Counted from the first letter of the stretch, positions 47,301 through 58,586 are shown. The stretch: 64,000 nucleotides of DNA from Dirofilaria immitis (GCA_024305405.1 JAKNDB010000075.1:1411602-1475601), one strand, 5' to 3'. Numbers and translations are program-made. The notes: generated from the sequence alone by a model not told the origin.

Positions 47301-47402
47301 TTTTTGTTTTTTGAAAACTTTTCATTATTATTATTATTATTATTAATCAAGCCATTTTTCGATGCACTAAAATGATATATGAATGAAGGAATGATATTTG
47401 AC

Positions 47403-47502
47403 GGTTTAATTACCCAAGTTTGAGGTAATTGAATGTTTCAGCCCAGAATTATATCTGCTGTGGCTTGAAATGAAATTTTGGAAAGTCCTACATTAGTGGG
47501 AC
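47403..47502 (+). ncRNA. SL1 RNA, unit 3
   Basis: Same as unit 2. Spacer S. Confidence 0.97.
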
Positions 47503-47605
47503 AACAAACGATCCGATATGAGTAGTAAGCGGTACAATGGTGAGAATTTTTTAAAGCATTGATAGAAAATATGGGAATTTGATAGATATTTTTGTAATTG
47601 ATTAT

Positions 47606-47724
47606 GTCTACGACCATACCACGTTGAAAGCACGACATCTCGTCCGATCTGTCAAGTTAAGCAACGTTGGGCCTGGTTAGTACTTGGATCGGAGACGGCC
47701 TGGGAATCCCAGGTGTTGTAGACA
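47606..47724 (+). rRNA. 5S rRNA, unit 3
   Basis: 119 nt, GGATCGG form. Confidence 0.97.
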
Positions 47725-47824
47725 TTTTTTGTTTTTTGAAAACTTTTCATTATTATTATTATTATTAATCAAGCCATTTTTCGATGCACTAAAATGATAT
47801 ATGAATGAAGGAATGATATTTGAC

Positions 47825-47924
47825 GGTTTAATTACCCAAGTTTGAGGTAATTGAATGTTTCAGCCCAGAATTATATCTGCTGTGGCTTGAAATGAAATTT
47901 TGGAAAGTCCTACATTAGTGGGAC
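47825..47924 (+). ncRNA. SL1 RNA, unit 4
   Basis: Same as unit 2. Spacer L. Confidence 0.97.
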
Positions 47925-48040
47925 AACAAACGATCCGATATGAGTAGTAAGCGGTACAATGGTGAGAATTTTTAGAGCAGAATTTTTAAAGCATTGATAG
48001 AAAATATGGGAATTTGATAGATATTTTTGTAATTGATTAT

Positions 48041-48159
48041 GTCTACGACCATACCACGTTGAAAGCACGACATCTCGTCCGATCTGTCAAGTTAAGCAAC
48101 GTTGGGCCTGGTTAGTACTTGGATCGGAGACGGCCTGGGAATCCCAGGTGTTGTAGACA
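48041..48159 (+). rRNA. 5S rRNA, unit 4
   Basis: 119 nt, GGATCGG form. Confidence 0.97.
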
Positions 48160-48259
48160 TTTTTTGTTTTTTGAAAACTTTTCATTATTATTATTATTAT
48201 TAATCAAGCCATTTTTCGATGCACTAAAATGATATATGAATGAAGGAATGATATTTGAC

Positions 48260-48359
48260 GGTTTAATTACCCAAGTTTGAGGTAATTGAATGTTTCAGCC
48301 CAGAATTATATCTGCTGTGGCTTGAAATGAAATTTTGGAAAGTCCTACATTAGTGGGAC
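48260..48359 (+). ncRNA. SL1 RNA, unit 5
   Basis: Same as unit 2. Spacer S. Confidence 0.97.
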
Positions 48360-48461
48360 AACAAACGATCCGATATGAGTAGTAAGCGGTACAATGGTGA
48401 GAATTTTTAAAGCATTGATAGAAAATATGGGAATTTGATAGATATTTTTGTAATTGATTAT

Positions 48462-48579
48462 GTCTACGACCATACCACGTTGAAAGCACGACATCTCGTC
48501 CGATCTGTCAAGTTAAGCAACGTTGGGCCTGGTTAGTACTTGATCGGAGACGGCCTGGGAATCCCAGGTGTTGTAGACA
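48462..48579 (+). rRNA. 5S rRNA, unit 5
   Basis: 118 nt, first copy of the one-G-deleted class (ACTTGATCGG). Confidence 0.95.
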
Positions 48580-48679
48580 TTTTTTGTTTTTTGAAAACTT
48601 TTCATTATTATTATTATTATTAATCAAGCCATTTTTCGATGCACTAAAATGATATATGAATGAAGGAATGATATTTGAC

Positions 48680-48779
48680 GGTTTAATTACCCAAGTTTGA
48701 GGTAATTGAATGTTTCAGCCCAGAATTATATCTGCTGTGGCTTGAAATGAAATTTTGGAAAGTCCTACATTAGTGGGAC
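48680..48779 (+). ncRNA. SL1 RNA, unit 6
   Basis: Same as unit 2. Spacer S with one extra T. Confidence 0.97.
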
Positions 48780-48882
48780 AACAAACGATCCGATATGAGT
48801 AGTAAGCGGTACAATGGTGAGAATTTTTTAAAGCATTGATAGAAAATATGGGAATTTGATAGATATTTTTGTAATTGATTAT

Positions 48883-49001
48883 GTCTACGACCATACCACG
48901 TTGAAAGCACGACATCTCGTCCGATCTGTCAAGTTAAGCAACGTTGGGCCTGGTTAGTACTTGGATCGGAGACGGCCTGGGAATCCCAGGTGTTGTAGAC
49001 A
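48883..49001 (+). rRNA. 5S rRNA, unit 6
   Basis: 119 nt, GGATCGG form. Confidence 0.97.
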
Positions 49002-49100
49002 TTTTTGTTTTTTGAAAACTTTTCATTATTATTATTATTATTAATCAAGCCATTTTTCGATGCACTAAAATGATATATGAATGAAGGAATGATATTTGAC

Positions 49101-49200
49101 GGTTTAATTACCCAAGTTTGAGGTAATTGAATGTTTCAGCCCAGAATTATATCTGCTGTGGCTTGAAATGAAATTTTGGAAAGTCCTACATTAGTGGGAC
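49101..49200 (+). ncRNA. SL1 RNA, unit 7
   Basis: Same as unit 2. Spacer S. Confidence 0.97.
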
Positions 49201-49302
49201 AACAAACGATCCGATATGAGTAGTAAGCGGTACAATGGTGAGAATTTTTAAAGCATTGATAGAAAATATGGGAATTTGATAGATATTTTTGTAATTGATT
49301 AT

Positions 49303-49420
49303 GTCTACGACCATACCACGTTGAAAGCACGACATCTCGTCCGATCTGTCAAGTTAAGCAACGTTGGGCCTGGTTAGTACTTGATCGGAGACGGCCTGGG
49401 AATCCCAGGTGTTGTAGACA
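49303..49420 (+). rRNA. 5S rRNA, unit 7
   Basis: 118 nt, G-deleted class. Confidence 0.95.
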
Positions 49421-49519
49421 TTTTTGTTTTTTGAAAACTTTTCATTATTATTATTATTATTAATCAAGCCATTTTTCGATGCACTAAAATGATATATGAA
49501 TGAAGGAATGATATTTGAC

Positions 49520-49619
49520 GGTTTAATTACCCAAGTTTGAGGTAATTGAATGTTTCAGCCCAGAATTATATCTGCTGTGGCTTGAAATGAAATTTTGGAA
49601 AGTCCTACATTAGTGGGAC
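49520..49619 (+). ncRNA. SL1 RNA, unit 8
   Basis: Same as unit 2. Spacer S. Confidence 0.97.
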
Positions 49620-49721
49620 AACAAACGATCCGATATGAGTAGTAAGCGGTACAATGGTGAGAATTTTTAAAGCATTGATAGAAAATATGGGAATTTGATA
49701 GATATTTTTGTAATTGATTAT

Positions 49722-49840
49722 GTCTACGACCATACCACGTTGAAAGCACGACATCTCGTCCGATCTGTCAAGTTAAGCAACGTTGGGCCTGGTTAGTACT
49801 TGGATCGGAGACGGCCTGGGAATCCCAGGTGTTGTAGACA
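49722..49840 (+). rRNA. 5S rRNA, unit 8
   Basis: 119 nt, GGATCGG form. Confidence 0.97.
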
Positions 49841-49939
49841 TTTTTTGTTTTTGAAAACTTTTCATTATTATTATTATTATTAATCAAGCCATTTTTCGAT
49901 GCACTAAAATGATATATGAATGAAGGAATGATATTTGAC

Positions 49940-50039
49940 GGTTTAATTACCCAAGTTTGAGGTAATTGAATGTTTCAGCCCAGAATTATATCTGCTGTGG
50001 CTTGAAATGAAATTTTGGAAAGTCCTACATTAGTGGGAC
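49940..50039 (+). ncRNA. SL1 RNA, unit 9
   Basis: Same as unit 2. Spacer S. Confidence 0.97.
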
Positions 50040-50141
50040 AACAAACGATCCGATATGAGTAGTAAGCGGTACAATGGTGAGAATTTTTAAAGCATTGATA
50101 GAAAATATGGGAATTTGATAGATATTTTTGTAATTGATTAT

Positions 50142-50259
50142 GTCTACGACCATACCACGTTGAAAGCACGACATCTCGTCCGATCTGTCAAGTTAAGCAA
50201 CGTTGGGCCTGGTTAGTACTTGATCGGAGACGGCCTGGGAATCCCAGGTGTTGTAGACA
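50142..50259 (+). rRNA. 5S rRNA, unit 9
   Basis: 118 nt, G-deleted class; opens a run of six such copies. Confidence 0.95.
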
Positions 50260-50358
50260 TTTTTTGTTTTTGAAAACTTTTCATTATTATTATTATTATT
50301 AATCAAGCCATTTTTCGATGCACTAAAATGATATATGAATGAAGGAATGATATTTGAC

Positions 50359-50458
50359 GGTTTAATTACCCAAGTTTGAGGTAATTGAATGTTTCAGCCC
50401 AGAATTATATCTGCTGTGGCTTGAAATGAAATTTTGGAAAGTCCTACATTAGTGGGAC
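50359..50458 (+). ncRNA. SL1 RNA, unit 10
   Basis: Same as unit 2. Spacer L. Confidence 0.97.
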
Positions 50459-50574
50459 AACAAACGATCCGATATGAGTAGTAAGCGGTACAATGGTGAG
50501 AATTTTTAGAGCAGAATTTTTAAAGCATTGATAGAAAATATGGGAATTTGATAGATATTTTTGTAATTGATTAT

Positions 50575-50692
50575 GTCTACGACCATACCACGTTGAAAGC
50601 ACGACATCTCGTCCGATCTGTCAAGTTAAGCAACGTTGGGCCTGGTTAGTACTTGATCGGAGACGGCCTGGGAATCCCAGGTGTTGTAGACA
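50575..50692 (+). rRNA. 5S rRNA, unit 10
   Basis: 118 nt, G-deleted class. Confidence 0.95.
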
Positions 50693-50792
50693 TTTTTTGT
50701 TTTTTGAAAACTTTTCATTATTATTATTATTATTAATCAAGCCATTTTTCGATGCACTAAAATGATATATGAATGAAGGAATGATATTTGAC

Positions 50793-50892
50793 GGTTTAAT
50801 TACCCAAGTTTGAGGTAATTGAATGTTTCAGCCCAGAATTATATCTGCTGTGGCTTGAAATGAAATTTTGGAAAGTCCTACATTAGTGGGAC
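50793..50892 (+). ncRNA. SL1 RNA, unit 11
   Basis: Same as unit 2. Spacer L. Confidence 0.97.
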
Positions 50893-51008
50893 AACAAACG
50901 ATCCGATATGAGTAGTAAGCGGTACAATGGTGAGAATTTTTAGAGCAGAATTTTTAAAGCATTGATAGAAAATATGGGAATTTGATAGATATTTTTGTAA
51001 TTGATTAT

Positions 51009-51126
51009 GTCTACGACCATACCACGTTGAAAGCACGACATCTCGTCCGATCTGTCAAGTTAAGCAACGTTGGGCCTGGTTAGTACTTGATCGGAGACGG
51101 CCTGGGAATCCCAGGTGTTGTAGACA
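51009..51126 (+). rRNA. 5S rRNA, unit 11
   Basis: 118 nt, G-deleted class. Confidence 0.95.
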
Positions 51127-51226
51127 TTTTTTGTTTTTGAAAACTTTTCATTATTATTATTATTATTAATCAAGCTCATTTTTCGATGCACTAAAATGAT
51201 ATATGAATGAAGGAATGATATTTGAC

Positions 51227-51326
51227 GGTTTAATTACCCAAGTTTGAGGTAATTGAATGTTTCAGCCCAGAATTATATCTGCTGTGGCTTGAAATGAAAT
51301 TTTGGAAAGTCCTACATTAGTGGGAC
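51227..51326 (+). ncRNA. SL1 RNA, unit 12
   Basis: Same as unit 2. The upstream block reads AAGCTCATTTTT (extra base). Spacer L. Confidence 0.97.
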
Positions 51327-51442
51327 AACAAACGATCCGATATGAGTAGTAAGCGGTACAATGGTGAGAATTTTTAGAGCAGAATTTTTAAAGCATTGAT
51401 AGAAAATATGGGAATTTGATAGATATTTTTGTAATTGATTAT

Positions 51443-51560
51443 GTCTACGACCATACCACGTTGAAAGCACGACATCTCGTCCGATCTGTCAAGTTAAGCA
51501 ACGTTGGGCCTGGTTAGTACTTGATCGGAGACGGCCTGGGAATCCCAGGTGTTGTAGACA
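51443..51560 (+). rRNA. 5S rRNA, unit 12
   Basis: 118 nt, G-deleted class. Confidence 0.95.
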
Positions 51561-51661
51561 TTTTTGTTTTTTGAAAACTTTTCATTATTATTATTATTAT
51601 TATTAATCGCTCATTTTTCGATGCACTAAAATGATATATGAATGAAGGAATGATATTTGAC

Positions 51662-51760
51662 GGTTTAATTACCCAAGTTTGAGGTAATTGAATGTTTCAG
51701 CCCAGAATTATATCTGCTGTGGCTTGAAATGAAATTTTGAAAGTCCTACATTAGTGGGAC
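51662..51760 (+). ncRNA. SL1 RNA, unit 13, altered Sm-site flank
   Basis: One G is missing directly after the Sm U-run (AATTTTGAAAG for AATTTTGGAAAG). The leader is intact. Spacer L. Confidence 0.93.
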
Positions 51761-51875
51761 AACAAACGATCCGATATGAGTAGTAAGCGGTACAATGGTG
51801 AGAATTTTAGAGCAGAATTTTTAAAGCATTGATAGAAAATATGGGAATTTGATAGATATTTTTGTAATTGATTAT

Positions 51876-51993
51876 GTCTACGACCATACCACGTTGAAAG
51901 CACGACATCTCGTCCGATCTGTCAAGTTAAGCAACGTTGGGCCTGGTTAGTACTTGATCGGAGACGGCCTGGGAATCCCAGGTGTTGTAGACA
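51876..51993 (+). rRNA. 5S rRNA, unit 13
   Basis: 118 nt, G-deleted class. Confidence 0.95.
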
Positions 51994-52094
51994 TTTTTTG
52001 TTTTTTGAAAACTTTTCATTATTATTATTATTATTATTAATCGCCATTTTTCGATGCACTAAAATGATATATGAATGAAGGAATGATATTTGAC

Positions 52095-52194
52095 GGTTTA
52101 ATTACCCAAGTTTGAGGTAATTGAATGTTTCAGCCCAGAATTATATCTGCTGTGGCTTGAAATGAAATTTTGGAAAGTCCTACATTAGTGGGAC
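52095..52194 (+). ncRNA. SL1 RNA, unit 14
   Basis: Same as unit 2. The upstream block has AATCGCCATTTTT. Spacer S. Confidence 0.97.
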
Positions 52195-52296
52195 AACAAA
52201 CGATCCGATATGAGTAGTAAGCGGTACAATGGTGAGAATTTTTAAAGCATTGATAGAAAATATGGGAATTTGATAGATATTTTTGTAATTGATTAT

Positions 52297-52414
52297 GTCT
52301 ACGACCATACCACGTTGAAAGCACGACATCTCGTCCGATCTGTCAAGTTAAGCAACGTTGGGCCTGGTTAGTACTTGATCGGAGACGGCCTGGGAATCCC
52401 AGGTGTTGTAGACA
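52297..52414 (+). rRNA. 5S rRNA, unit 14
   Basis: 118 nt, G-deleted class. Confidence 0.95.
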
Positions 52415-52516
52415 TTTTTGTTTTTTGAAAACTTTTCATTATTATTATTATTATTATTAATCAAGCCATTTTTCGATGCACTAAAATGATATATGAATGA
52501 AGGAATGATATTTGAC

Positions 52517-52616
52517 GGTTTAATTACCCAAGTTTGAGGTAATTGAATGTTTCAGCCCAGAATTATATCTGCTGTGGCTTGAAATGAAATTTTGGAAAGT
52601 CCTACATTAGTGGGAC
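52517..52616 (+). ncRNA. SL1 RNA, unit 15
   Basis: Same as unit 2. Spacer S. Confidence 0.97.
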
Positions 52617-52718
52617 AACAAACGATCCGATATGAGTAGTAAGCGGTACAATGGTGAGAATTTTTAAAGCATTGATAGAAAATATGGGAATTTGATAGAT
52701 ATTTTTGTAATTGATTAT

Positions 52719-52837
52719 GTCTACGACCATACCACGTTGAAAGCACGACATCTCGTCCGATCTGTCAAGTTAAGCAACGTTGGGCCTGGTTAGTACTTGG
52801 ATCGGAGACGGCCTGGGAATCCCAGGTGTTGTAGACA
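52719..52837 (+). rRNA. 5S rRNA, unit 15
   Basis: 119 nt, GGATCGG form; opens a run of four. Confidence 0.97.
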
Positions 52838-52937
52838 TTTTTTGTTTTTTGAAAACTTTTCATTATTATTATTATTATTAATCAAGCCATTTTTCGATGC
52901 ACTAAAATGATATATGAATGAAGGAATGATATTTGAC

Positions 52938-53037
52938 GGTTTAATTACCCAAGTTTGAGGTAATTGAATGTTTCAGCCCAGAATTATATCTGCTGTGGCT
53001 TGAAATGAAATTTTGGAAAGTCCTACATTAGTGGGAC
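52938..53037 (+). ncRNA. SL1 RNA, unit 16
   Basis: Same as unit 2. Spacer S. Confidence 0.97.
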
Positions 53038-53139
53038 AACAAACGATCCGATATGAGTAGTAAGCGGTACAATGGTGAGAATTTTTAAAGCATTGATAGA
53101 AAATATGGGAATTTGATAGATATTTTTGTAATTGATTAT

Positions 53140-53258
53140 GTCTACGACCATACCACGTTGAAAGCACGACATCTCGTCCGATCTGTCAAGTTAAGCAACG
53201 TTGGGCCTGGTTAGTACTTGGATCGGAGACGGCCTGGGAATCCCAGGTGTTGTAGACA
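53140..53258 (+). rRNA. 5S rRNA, unit 16
   Basis: 119 nt, GGATCGG form. Confidence 0.97.
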
Positions 53259-53357
53259 TTTTTTGTTTTTGAAAACTTTTCATTATTATTATTATTATTA
53301 ATCAAGCCATTTTTCGATGCACTAAAATGATATATGAATGAAGGAATGATATTTGAC

Positions 53358-53457
53358 GGTTTAATTACCCAAGTTTGAGGTAATTGAATGTTTCAGCCCA
53401 GAATTATATCTGCTGTGGCTTGAAATGAAATTTTGGAAAGTCCTACATTAGTGGGAC
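53358..53457 (+). ncRNA. SL1 RNA, unit 17
   Basis: Same as unit 2. Spacer S. Confidence 0.97.
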
Positions 53458-53559
53458 AACAAACGATCCGATATGAGTAGTAAGCGGTACAATGGTGAGA
53501 ATTTTTAAAGCATTGATAGAAAATATGGGAATTTGATAGATATTTTTGTAATTGATTAT

Positions 53560-53679
53560 GTCTACGACCATACCACGTTGAAAGCATCGACATCTCGTCC
53601 GATCTGTCAAGTTAAGCAACGTTGGGCCTGGTTAGTACTTGGATCGGAGACGGCCTGGGAATCCCAGGTGTTGTAGACA
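53560..53679 (+). rRNA. 5S rRNA, unit 17
   Basis: 120 nt; T inserted (AGCATCGACATC for AGCACGACATC); GGATCGG form. Confidence 0.93.
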
Positions 53680-53780
53680 TTTTTTGTTTTTGAAAACTTT
53701 TCATTATTATTATTATTATTATTAATCGCTCATTTTTCGATGCACTAAAATGATATATGAATGAAGGAATGATATTTGAC

Positions 53781-53880
53781 GGTTTAATTACCCAAGTTTG
53801 AGGTAATTGAATGTTTCAGCCCAGAATTATATCTGCTGTGGCTTGAAATGAAATTTTGGAAAGTCCTACATTAGTGGGAC
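53781..53880 (+). ncRNA. SL1 RNA, unit 18
   Basis: Same as unit 2. The upstream block has AATCGCTCATTTTT. Spacer L. Confidence 0.97.
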
Positions 53881-53996
53881 AACAAACGATCCGATATGAG
53901 TAGTAAGCGGTACAATGGTGAGAATTTTTAGAGCAGAATTTTTAAAGCATTGATAGAAAATATGGGAATTTGATAGATATTTTTGTAATTGATTAT

Positions 53997-54115
53997 GTCT
54001 ACGACCATACCACGTTGAAAGCACGACATCTCGTCCGATCTGTCAAGTTAAGCAACGTTGGGCCTGGTTAGTACTTGGATCGGAGACGGCCTGGGAATCC
54101 CAGGTGTTGTAGACA
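53997..54115 (+). rRNA. 5S rRNA, unit 18
   Basis: 119 nt, GGATCGG form. Confidence 0.97.
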
Positions 54116-54217
54116 TTTTTGTTTTTTGAAAACTTTTCATTATTATTATTATTATTATTAATCAAGCCATTTTTCGATGCACTAAAATGATATATGAATG
54201 AAGGAATGATATTTGAC

Positions 54218-54317
54218 GGTTTAATTACCCAAGTTTGAGGTAATTGAATGTTTCAGCCCAGAATTATATCTGCTGTGGCTTGAAATGAAATTTTGGAAAG
54301 TCCTACATTAGTGGGAC
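54218..54317 (+). ncRNA. SL1 RNA, unit 19
   Basis: Same as unit 2. Spacer L. Confidence 0.97.
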
Positions 54318-54433
54318 AACAAACGATCCGATATGAGTAGTAAGCGGTACAATGGTGAGAATTTTTAGAGCAGAATTTTTAAAGCATTGATAGAAAATAT
54401 GGGAATTTGATAGATATTTTTGTAATTGATTAT

Positions 54434-54551
54434 GTCTACGACCATACCACGTTGAAAGCACGACATCTCGTCCGATCTGTCAAGTTAAGCAACGTTGGGC
54501 CTGGTTAGTACTTGATCGGAGACGGCCTGGGAATCCCAGGTGTTGTAGACA
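54434..54551 (+). rRNA. 5S rRNA, unit 19
   Basis: 118 nt, G-deleted class. Confidence 0.95.
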
Positions 54552-54650
54552 TTTTTGTTTTTTGAAAACTTTTCATTATTATTATTATTATTAATCAAGC
54601 CATTTTTCGATGCACTAAAATGATATATGAATGAAGGAATGATATTTGAC

Positions 54651-54750
54651 GGTTTAATTACCCAAGTTTGAGGTAATTGAATGTTTCAGCCCAGAATTAT
54701 ATCTGCTGTGGCTTGAAATGAAATTTTGGAAAGTCCTACATTAGTGGGAC
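54651..54750 (+). ncRNA. SL1 RNA, unit 20
   Basis: Same as unit 2. Spacer L. Confidence 0.97.
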
Positions 54751-54865
54751 AACAAACGATCCGATATGAGTAGTAAGCGGTACAATGGTGAGAATTTTAG
54801 AGCAGAATTTTTAAAGCATTGATAGAAAATATGGGAATTTGATAGATATTTTTGTAATTGATTAT

Positions 54866-54984
54866 GTCTACGACCATACCACGTTGAAAGCACGACATCT
54901 CGTCCGATCTGTCAAGTTAAGCAACGTTGGGCCTGGTTAGTACTTGGATCGGAGACGGCCTGGGAATCCCAGGTGTTGTAGACA
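54866..54984 (+). rRNA. 5S rRNA, unit 20
   Basis: 119 nt, GGATCGG form. Confidence 0.97.
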
Positions 54985-55086
54985 TTTTTGTTTTTTGAAA
55001 ACTTTTCATTATTATTATTATTATTATTAATCAAGCCATTTTTCGATGCACTAAAATGATATATGAATGAAGGAATGATATTTGAC

Positions 55087-55186
55087 GGTTTAATTACCCA
55101 AGTTTGAGGTAATTGAATGTTTCAGCCCAGAATTATATCTGCTGTGGCTTGAAATGAAATTTTGGAAAGTCCTACATTAGTGGGAC
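55087..55186 (+). ncRNA. SL1 RNA, unit 21
   Basis: Same as unit 2. Spacer S. Confidence 0.97.
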
Positions 55187-55288
55187 AACAAACGATCCGA
55201 TATGAGTAGTAAGCGGTACAATGGTGAGAATTTTTAAAGCATTGATAGAAAATATGGGAATTTGATAGATATTTTTGTAATTGATTAT

Positions 55289-55406
55289 GTCTACGACCAT
55301 ACCACGTTGAAAGCACGACATCTCGTCCGATCTGTCAAGTTAAGCAACGTTGGGCCTGGTTAGTACTTGATCGGAGACGGCCTGGGAATCCCAGGTGTTG
55401 TAGACA
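55289..55406 (+). rRNA. 5S rRNA, unit 21
   Basis: 118 nt, G-deleted class; opens the longest run of copies lacking the GGATCGG form (units 21-28). Confidence 0.95.
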
Positions 55407-55505
55407 TTTTTTGTTTTTGAAAACTTTTCATTATTATTATTATTATTAATCAAGCCATTTTTCGATGCACTAAAATGATATATGAATGAAGGAATGATAT
55501 TTGAC

Positions 55506-55605
55506 GGTTTAATTACCCAAGTTTGAGGTAATTGAATGTTTCAGCCCAGAATTATATCTGCTGTGGCTTGAAATGAAATTTTGGAAAGTCCTACATTAGT
55601 GGGAC
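55506..55605 (+). ncRNA. SL1 RNA, unit 22
   Basis: Same as unit 2. Spacer L. Confidence 0.97.
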
Positions 55606-55721
55606 AACAAACGATCCGATATGAGTAGTAAGCGGTACAATGGTGAGAATTTTTAGAGCAGAATTTTTAAAGCATTGATAGAAAATATGGGAATTTGATA
55701 GATATTTTTGTAATTGATTAT

Positions 55722-55839
55722 GTCTACGACCATACCACGTTGAAAGCACGACATCTCGTCCGATCTGTCAAGTTAAGCAACGTTGGGCCTGGTTAGTACT
55801 TGATCGGAGACGGCCTGGGAATCCCAGGTGTTGTAGACA
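55722..55839 (+). rRNA. 5S rRNA, unit 22
   Basis: 118 nt, G-deleted class. Confidence 0.95.
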
Positions 55840-55940
55840 TTTTTTGTTTTTTGAAAACTTTTCATTATTATTATTATTATTATTAATCGCCATTTTTCGA
55901 TGCACCAAAATGATATATGAATGAAGGAATGATATTTGAC

Positions 55941-56040
55941 GGTTTAATTACCCAAGTTTGAGGTAATTGAATGTTTCAGCCCAGAATTATATCTGCTGTG
56001 GCTTGAAATGAAATTTTGGAAAGTCCTACATTAGTGGGAC
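55941..56040 (+). ncRNA. SL1 RNA, unit 23
   Basis: Same as unit 2. The upstream block has GCACCAAAAT for GCACTAAAAT. Spacer L, slightly shortened. Confidence 0.97.
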
Positions 56041-56153
56041 AACAAACGATCCGATATGAGTAGTAAGCGGTACAATGGTGAGAATTTTAGAGCAGATTTT
56101 AAAGCATTGATAGAAAATATGGGAATTTGATAGATATTTTTGTAATTGATTAT

Positions 56154-56271
56154 GTCTACGACCATACCACGTTGAAAGCACGACATCTCGTCCGATCTGT
56201 CAAGTTAAGCAACGTTGGGCCTGGTTAGTACTTGATCGGAGACGGCCTGGGAATCCCAGGTGTTGTAGACA
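56154..56271 (+). rRNA. 5S rRNA, unit 23
   Basis: 118 nt, G-deleted class. Confidence 0.95.
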
Positions 56272-56370
56272 TTTTTGTTTTTTGAAAACTTTTCATTATT
56301 ATTATTATTATTAATCAAGCCATTTTTCGATGCACTAAAATGATATATGAATGAAGGAATGATATTTGAC

Positions 56371-56470
56371 GGTTTAATTACCCAAGTTTGAGGTAATTGA
56401 ATGTTTCAGCCCAGAATTATATCTGCTGTGGCTTGAAATGAAATTTTGGAAAGTCCTACATTAGTGGGAC
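56371..56470 (+). ncRNA. SL1 RNA, unit 24
   Basis: Same as unit 2. Spacer S. Confidence 0.97.
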
Positions 56471-56572
56471 AACAAACGATCCGATATGAGTAGTAAGCGG
56501 TACAATGGTGAGAATTTTTAAAGCATTGATAGAAAATATGGGAATTTGATAGATATTTTTGTAATTGATTAT

Positions 56573-56690
56573 GTCTACGACCATACCACGTTGAAAGCAC
56601 GACATCTCGTCCGATCTGTCAAGTTAAGCAACGTTGGGCCTGGTTAGTACTTGATCGGAGACGGCCTGGGAATCCCAGGTGTTGTAGACA
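56573..56690 (+). rRNA. 5S rRNA, unit 24
   Basis: 118 nt, G-deleted class. Confidence 0.95.
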
Positions 56691-56790
56691 TTTTTTGTTT
56701 TTTGAAAACTTTTCATTATTATTATTATTATTAATCAAGCCATTTTTCGATGCACTAAAATGATATATGAATGAAGGAATGATATTTGAC

Positions 56791-56890
56791 GGTTTAATTA
56801 CCCAAGTTTGAGGTAATTGAATGTTTCAGCCCAGAATTATATCTGCTGTGGCTTGAAATGAAATTTTGGAAAGTCCTACATTAGTGGGAC
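56791..56890 (+). ncRNA. SL1 RNA, unit 25
   Basis: Same as unit 2. Spacer L. Confidence 0.97.
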
Positions 56891-57006
56891 AACAAACGAT
56901 CCGATATGAGTAGTAAGCGGTACAATGGTGAGAATTTTTAGAGCAGAATTTTTAAAGCATTGATAGAAAATATGGGAATTTGATAGATATTTTTGTAATT
57001 GATTAT

Positions 57007-57124
57007 GTCTACGACCATACCACGTTGAAAGCACGACATCTCGTCCGATCTGTCAAGTTAAGCAACGTTGGGCCTGGTTAGTACTTGATCGGAGACGGCC
57101 TGGGAATCCCAGGTGTTGTAGACA
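57007..57124 (+). rRNA. 5S rRNA, unit 25
   Basis: 118 nt, G-deleted class. Confidence 0.95.
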
Positions 57125-57223
57125 TTTTTTGTTTTTGAAAACTTTTCATTATTATTATTATTATTAATCAAGCCATTTTTCGATGCACTAAAATGATATA
57201 TGAATGAAGGAATGATATTTGAC

Positions 57224-57323
57224 GGTTTAATTACCCAAGTTTGAGGTAATTGAATGTTTCAGCCCAGAATTATATCTGCTGTGGCTTGAAATGAAATTTT
57301 GGAAAGTCCTACATTAGTGGGAC
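57224..57323 (+). ncRNA. SL1 RNA, unit 26
   Basis: Same as unit 2. Spacer S. Confidence 0.97.
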
Positions 57324-57425
57324 AACAAACGATCCGATATGAGTAGTAAGCGGTACAATGGTGAGAATTTTTAAAGCATTGATAGAAAATATGGGAATTT
57401 GATAGATATTTTTGTAATTGATTAT

Positions 57426-57544
57426 GTCTACGACCATACCACGTTGAAAGCACGACATCTCGTCCGATCTGTCAAGTTAAGCAACGTTGGGCCTGGTTAG
57501 TACTTTGATCGGAGACGGCCTGGGAATCCCAGGTGTTGTAGACA
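57426..57544 (+). rRNA. 5S rRNA, unit 26
   Basis: 119 nt, but ACTTTGATCGG: T in place of the first G. Confidence 0.94.
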
Positions 57545-57644
57545 TTTTTTGTTTTTTGAAAACTTTTCATTATTATTATTATTATTAATCAAGCCATTTT
57601 TCGATGCACTAAAATGATATATGAATGAAGGAATGATATTTGAC

Positions 57645-57744
57645 GGTTTAATTACCCAAGTTTGAGGTAATTGAATGTTTCAGCCCAGAATTATATCTGC
57701 TGTGGCTTGAAATGAAATTTTGGAAAGTCCTACATTAGTGGGAC
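57645..57744 (+). ncRNA. SL1 RNA, unit 27
   Basis: Same as unit 2. Spacer S. Confidence 0.97.
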
Positions 57745-57846
57745 AACAAACGATCCGATATGAGTAGTAAGCGGTACAATGGTGAGAATTTTTAAAGCAT
57801 TGATAGAAAATATGGGAATTTGATAGATATTTTTGTAATTGATTAT

Positions 57847-57963
57847 GTCTACGACCATACCACGTTGAAAGCACGACATCTCGTCCGATCTGTCAAGTTA
57901 AGCAACGTTGGGCCTGGTTAGTACTTGATCGAGACGGCCTGGGAATCCCAGGTGTTGTAGACA
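57847..57963 (+). rRNA. 5S rRNA, unit 27
   Basis: 117 nt; ACTTGATCGAGACGG, two G lost in the internal promoter. Confidence 0.9.
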
Positions 57964-58064
57964 TTTTTTGTTTTTTGAAAACTTTTCATTATTATTATTA
58001 TTATTAATCAAGCTCATTTTTCGATGCACTAAAATGATATATGAATGAAGGAATGATATTTGAC

Positions 58065-58163
58065 GGTTTAATTACCCAAGTTTGAGGTAATTGAATGTTT
58101 CAGCCCAGAATTATATCTGCTGTGGCTTGAAATGAAATTTTGGAAAGTCCTACATTAGTGGAC
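58065..58163 (+). ncRNA. SL1 RNA, unit 28, shortened 3' stem
   Basis: One G missing in the 3' stem (TTAGTGGACAAC). Leader and Sm site intact. Spacer S. Confidence 0.94.
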
Positions 58164-58265
58164 AACAAACGATCCGATATGAGTAGTAAGCGGTACAATG
58201 GTGAGAATTTTTAAAGCATTGATAGAAAATATGGGAATTTGATAGATATTTTTGTAATTGATTAT

Positions 58266-58383
58266 GTCTACGACCATACCACGTTGAAAGCACGACATCT
58301 CGTCCGATCTGTCAAGTTAAGCAACGTTGGGCCTGGTTAGTACTTGATCGGAGACGGCCTGGGAATCCCAGGTGTTGTAGACA
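58266..58383 (+). rRNA. 5S rRNA, unit 28
   Basis: 118 nt, G-deleted class. Confidence 0.95.
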
Positions 58384-58486
58384 TTTTTTGTTTTTTGAAA
58401 ACTTTTCATTATTATTATTATTATTATTAATCAAGCCATTTTTCGATGCACTAAAATGATATATGAATGAAGGAATGATATTTGAC

Positions 58487-58586
58487 GGTTTAATTACCCA
58501 AGTTTGAGGTAATTGAATGTTTCAGCCCAGAATTATATCTGCTGTGGCTTGAAATGAAATTTTGGAAAGTCCTACATTAGTGGGAC
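58487..58586 (+). ncRNA. SL1 RNA, unit 29
   Basis: Same as unit 2. Spacer S. Confidence 0.97.
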
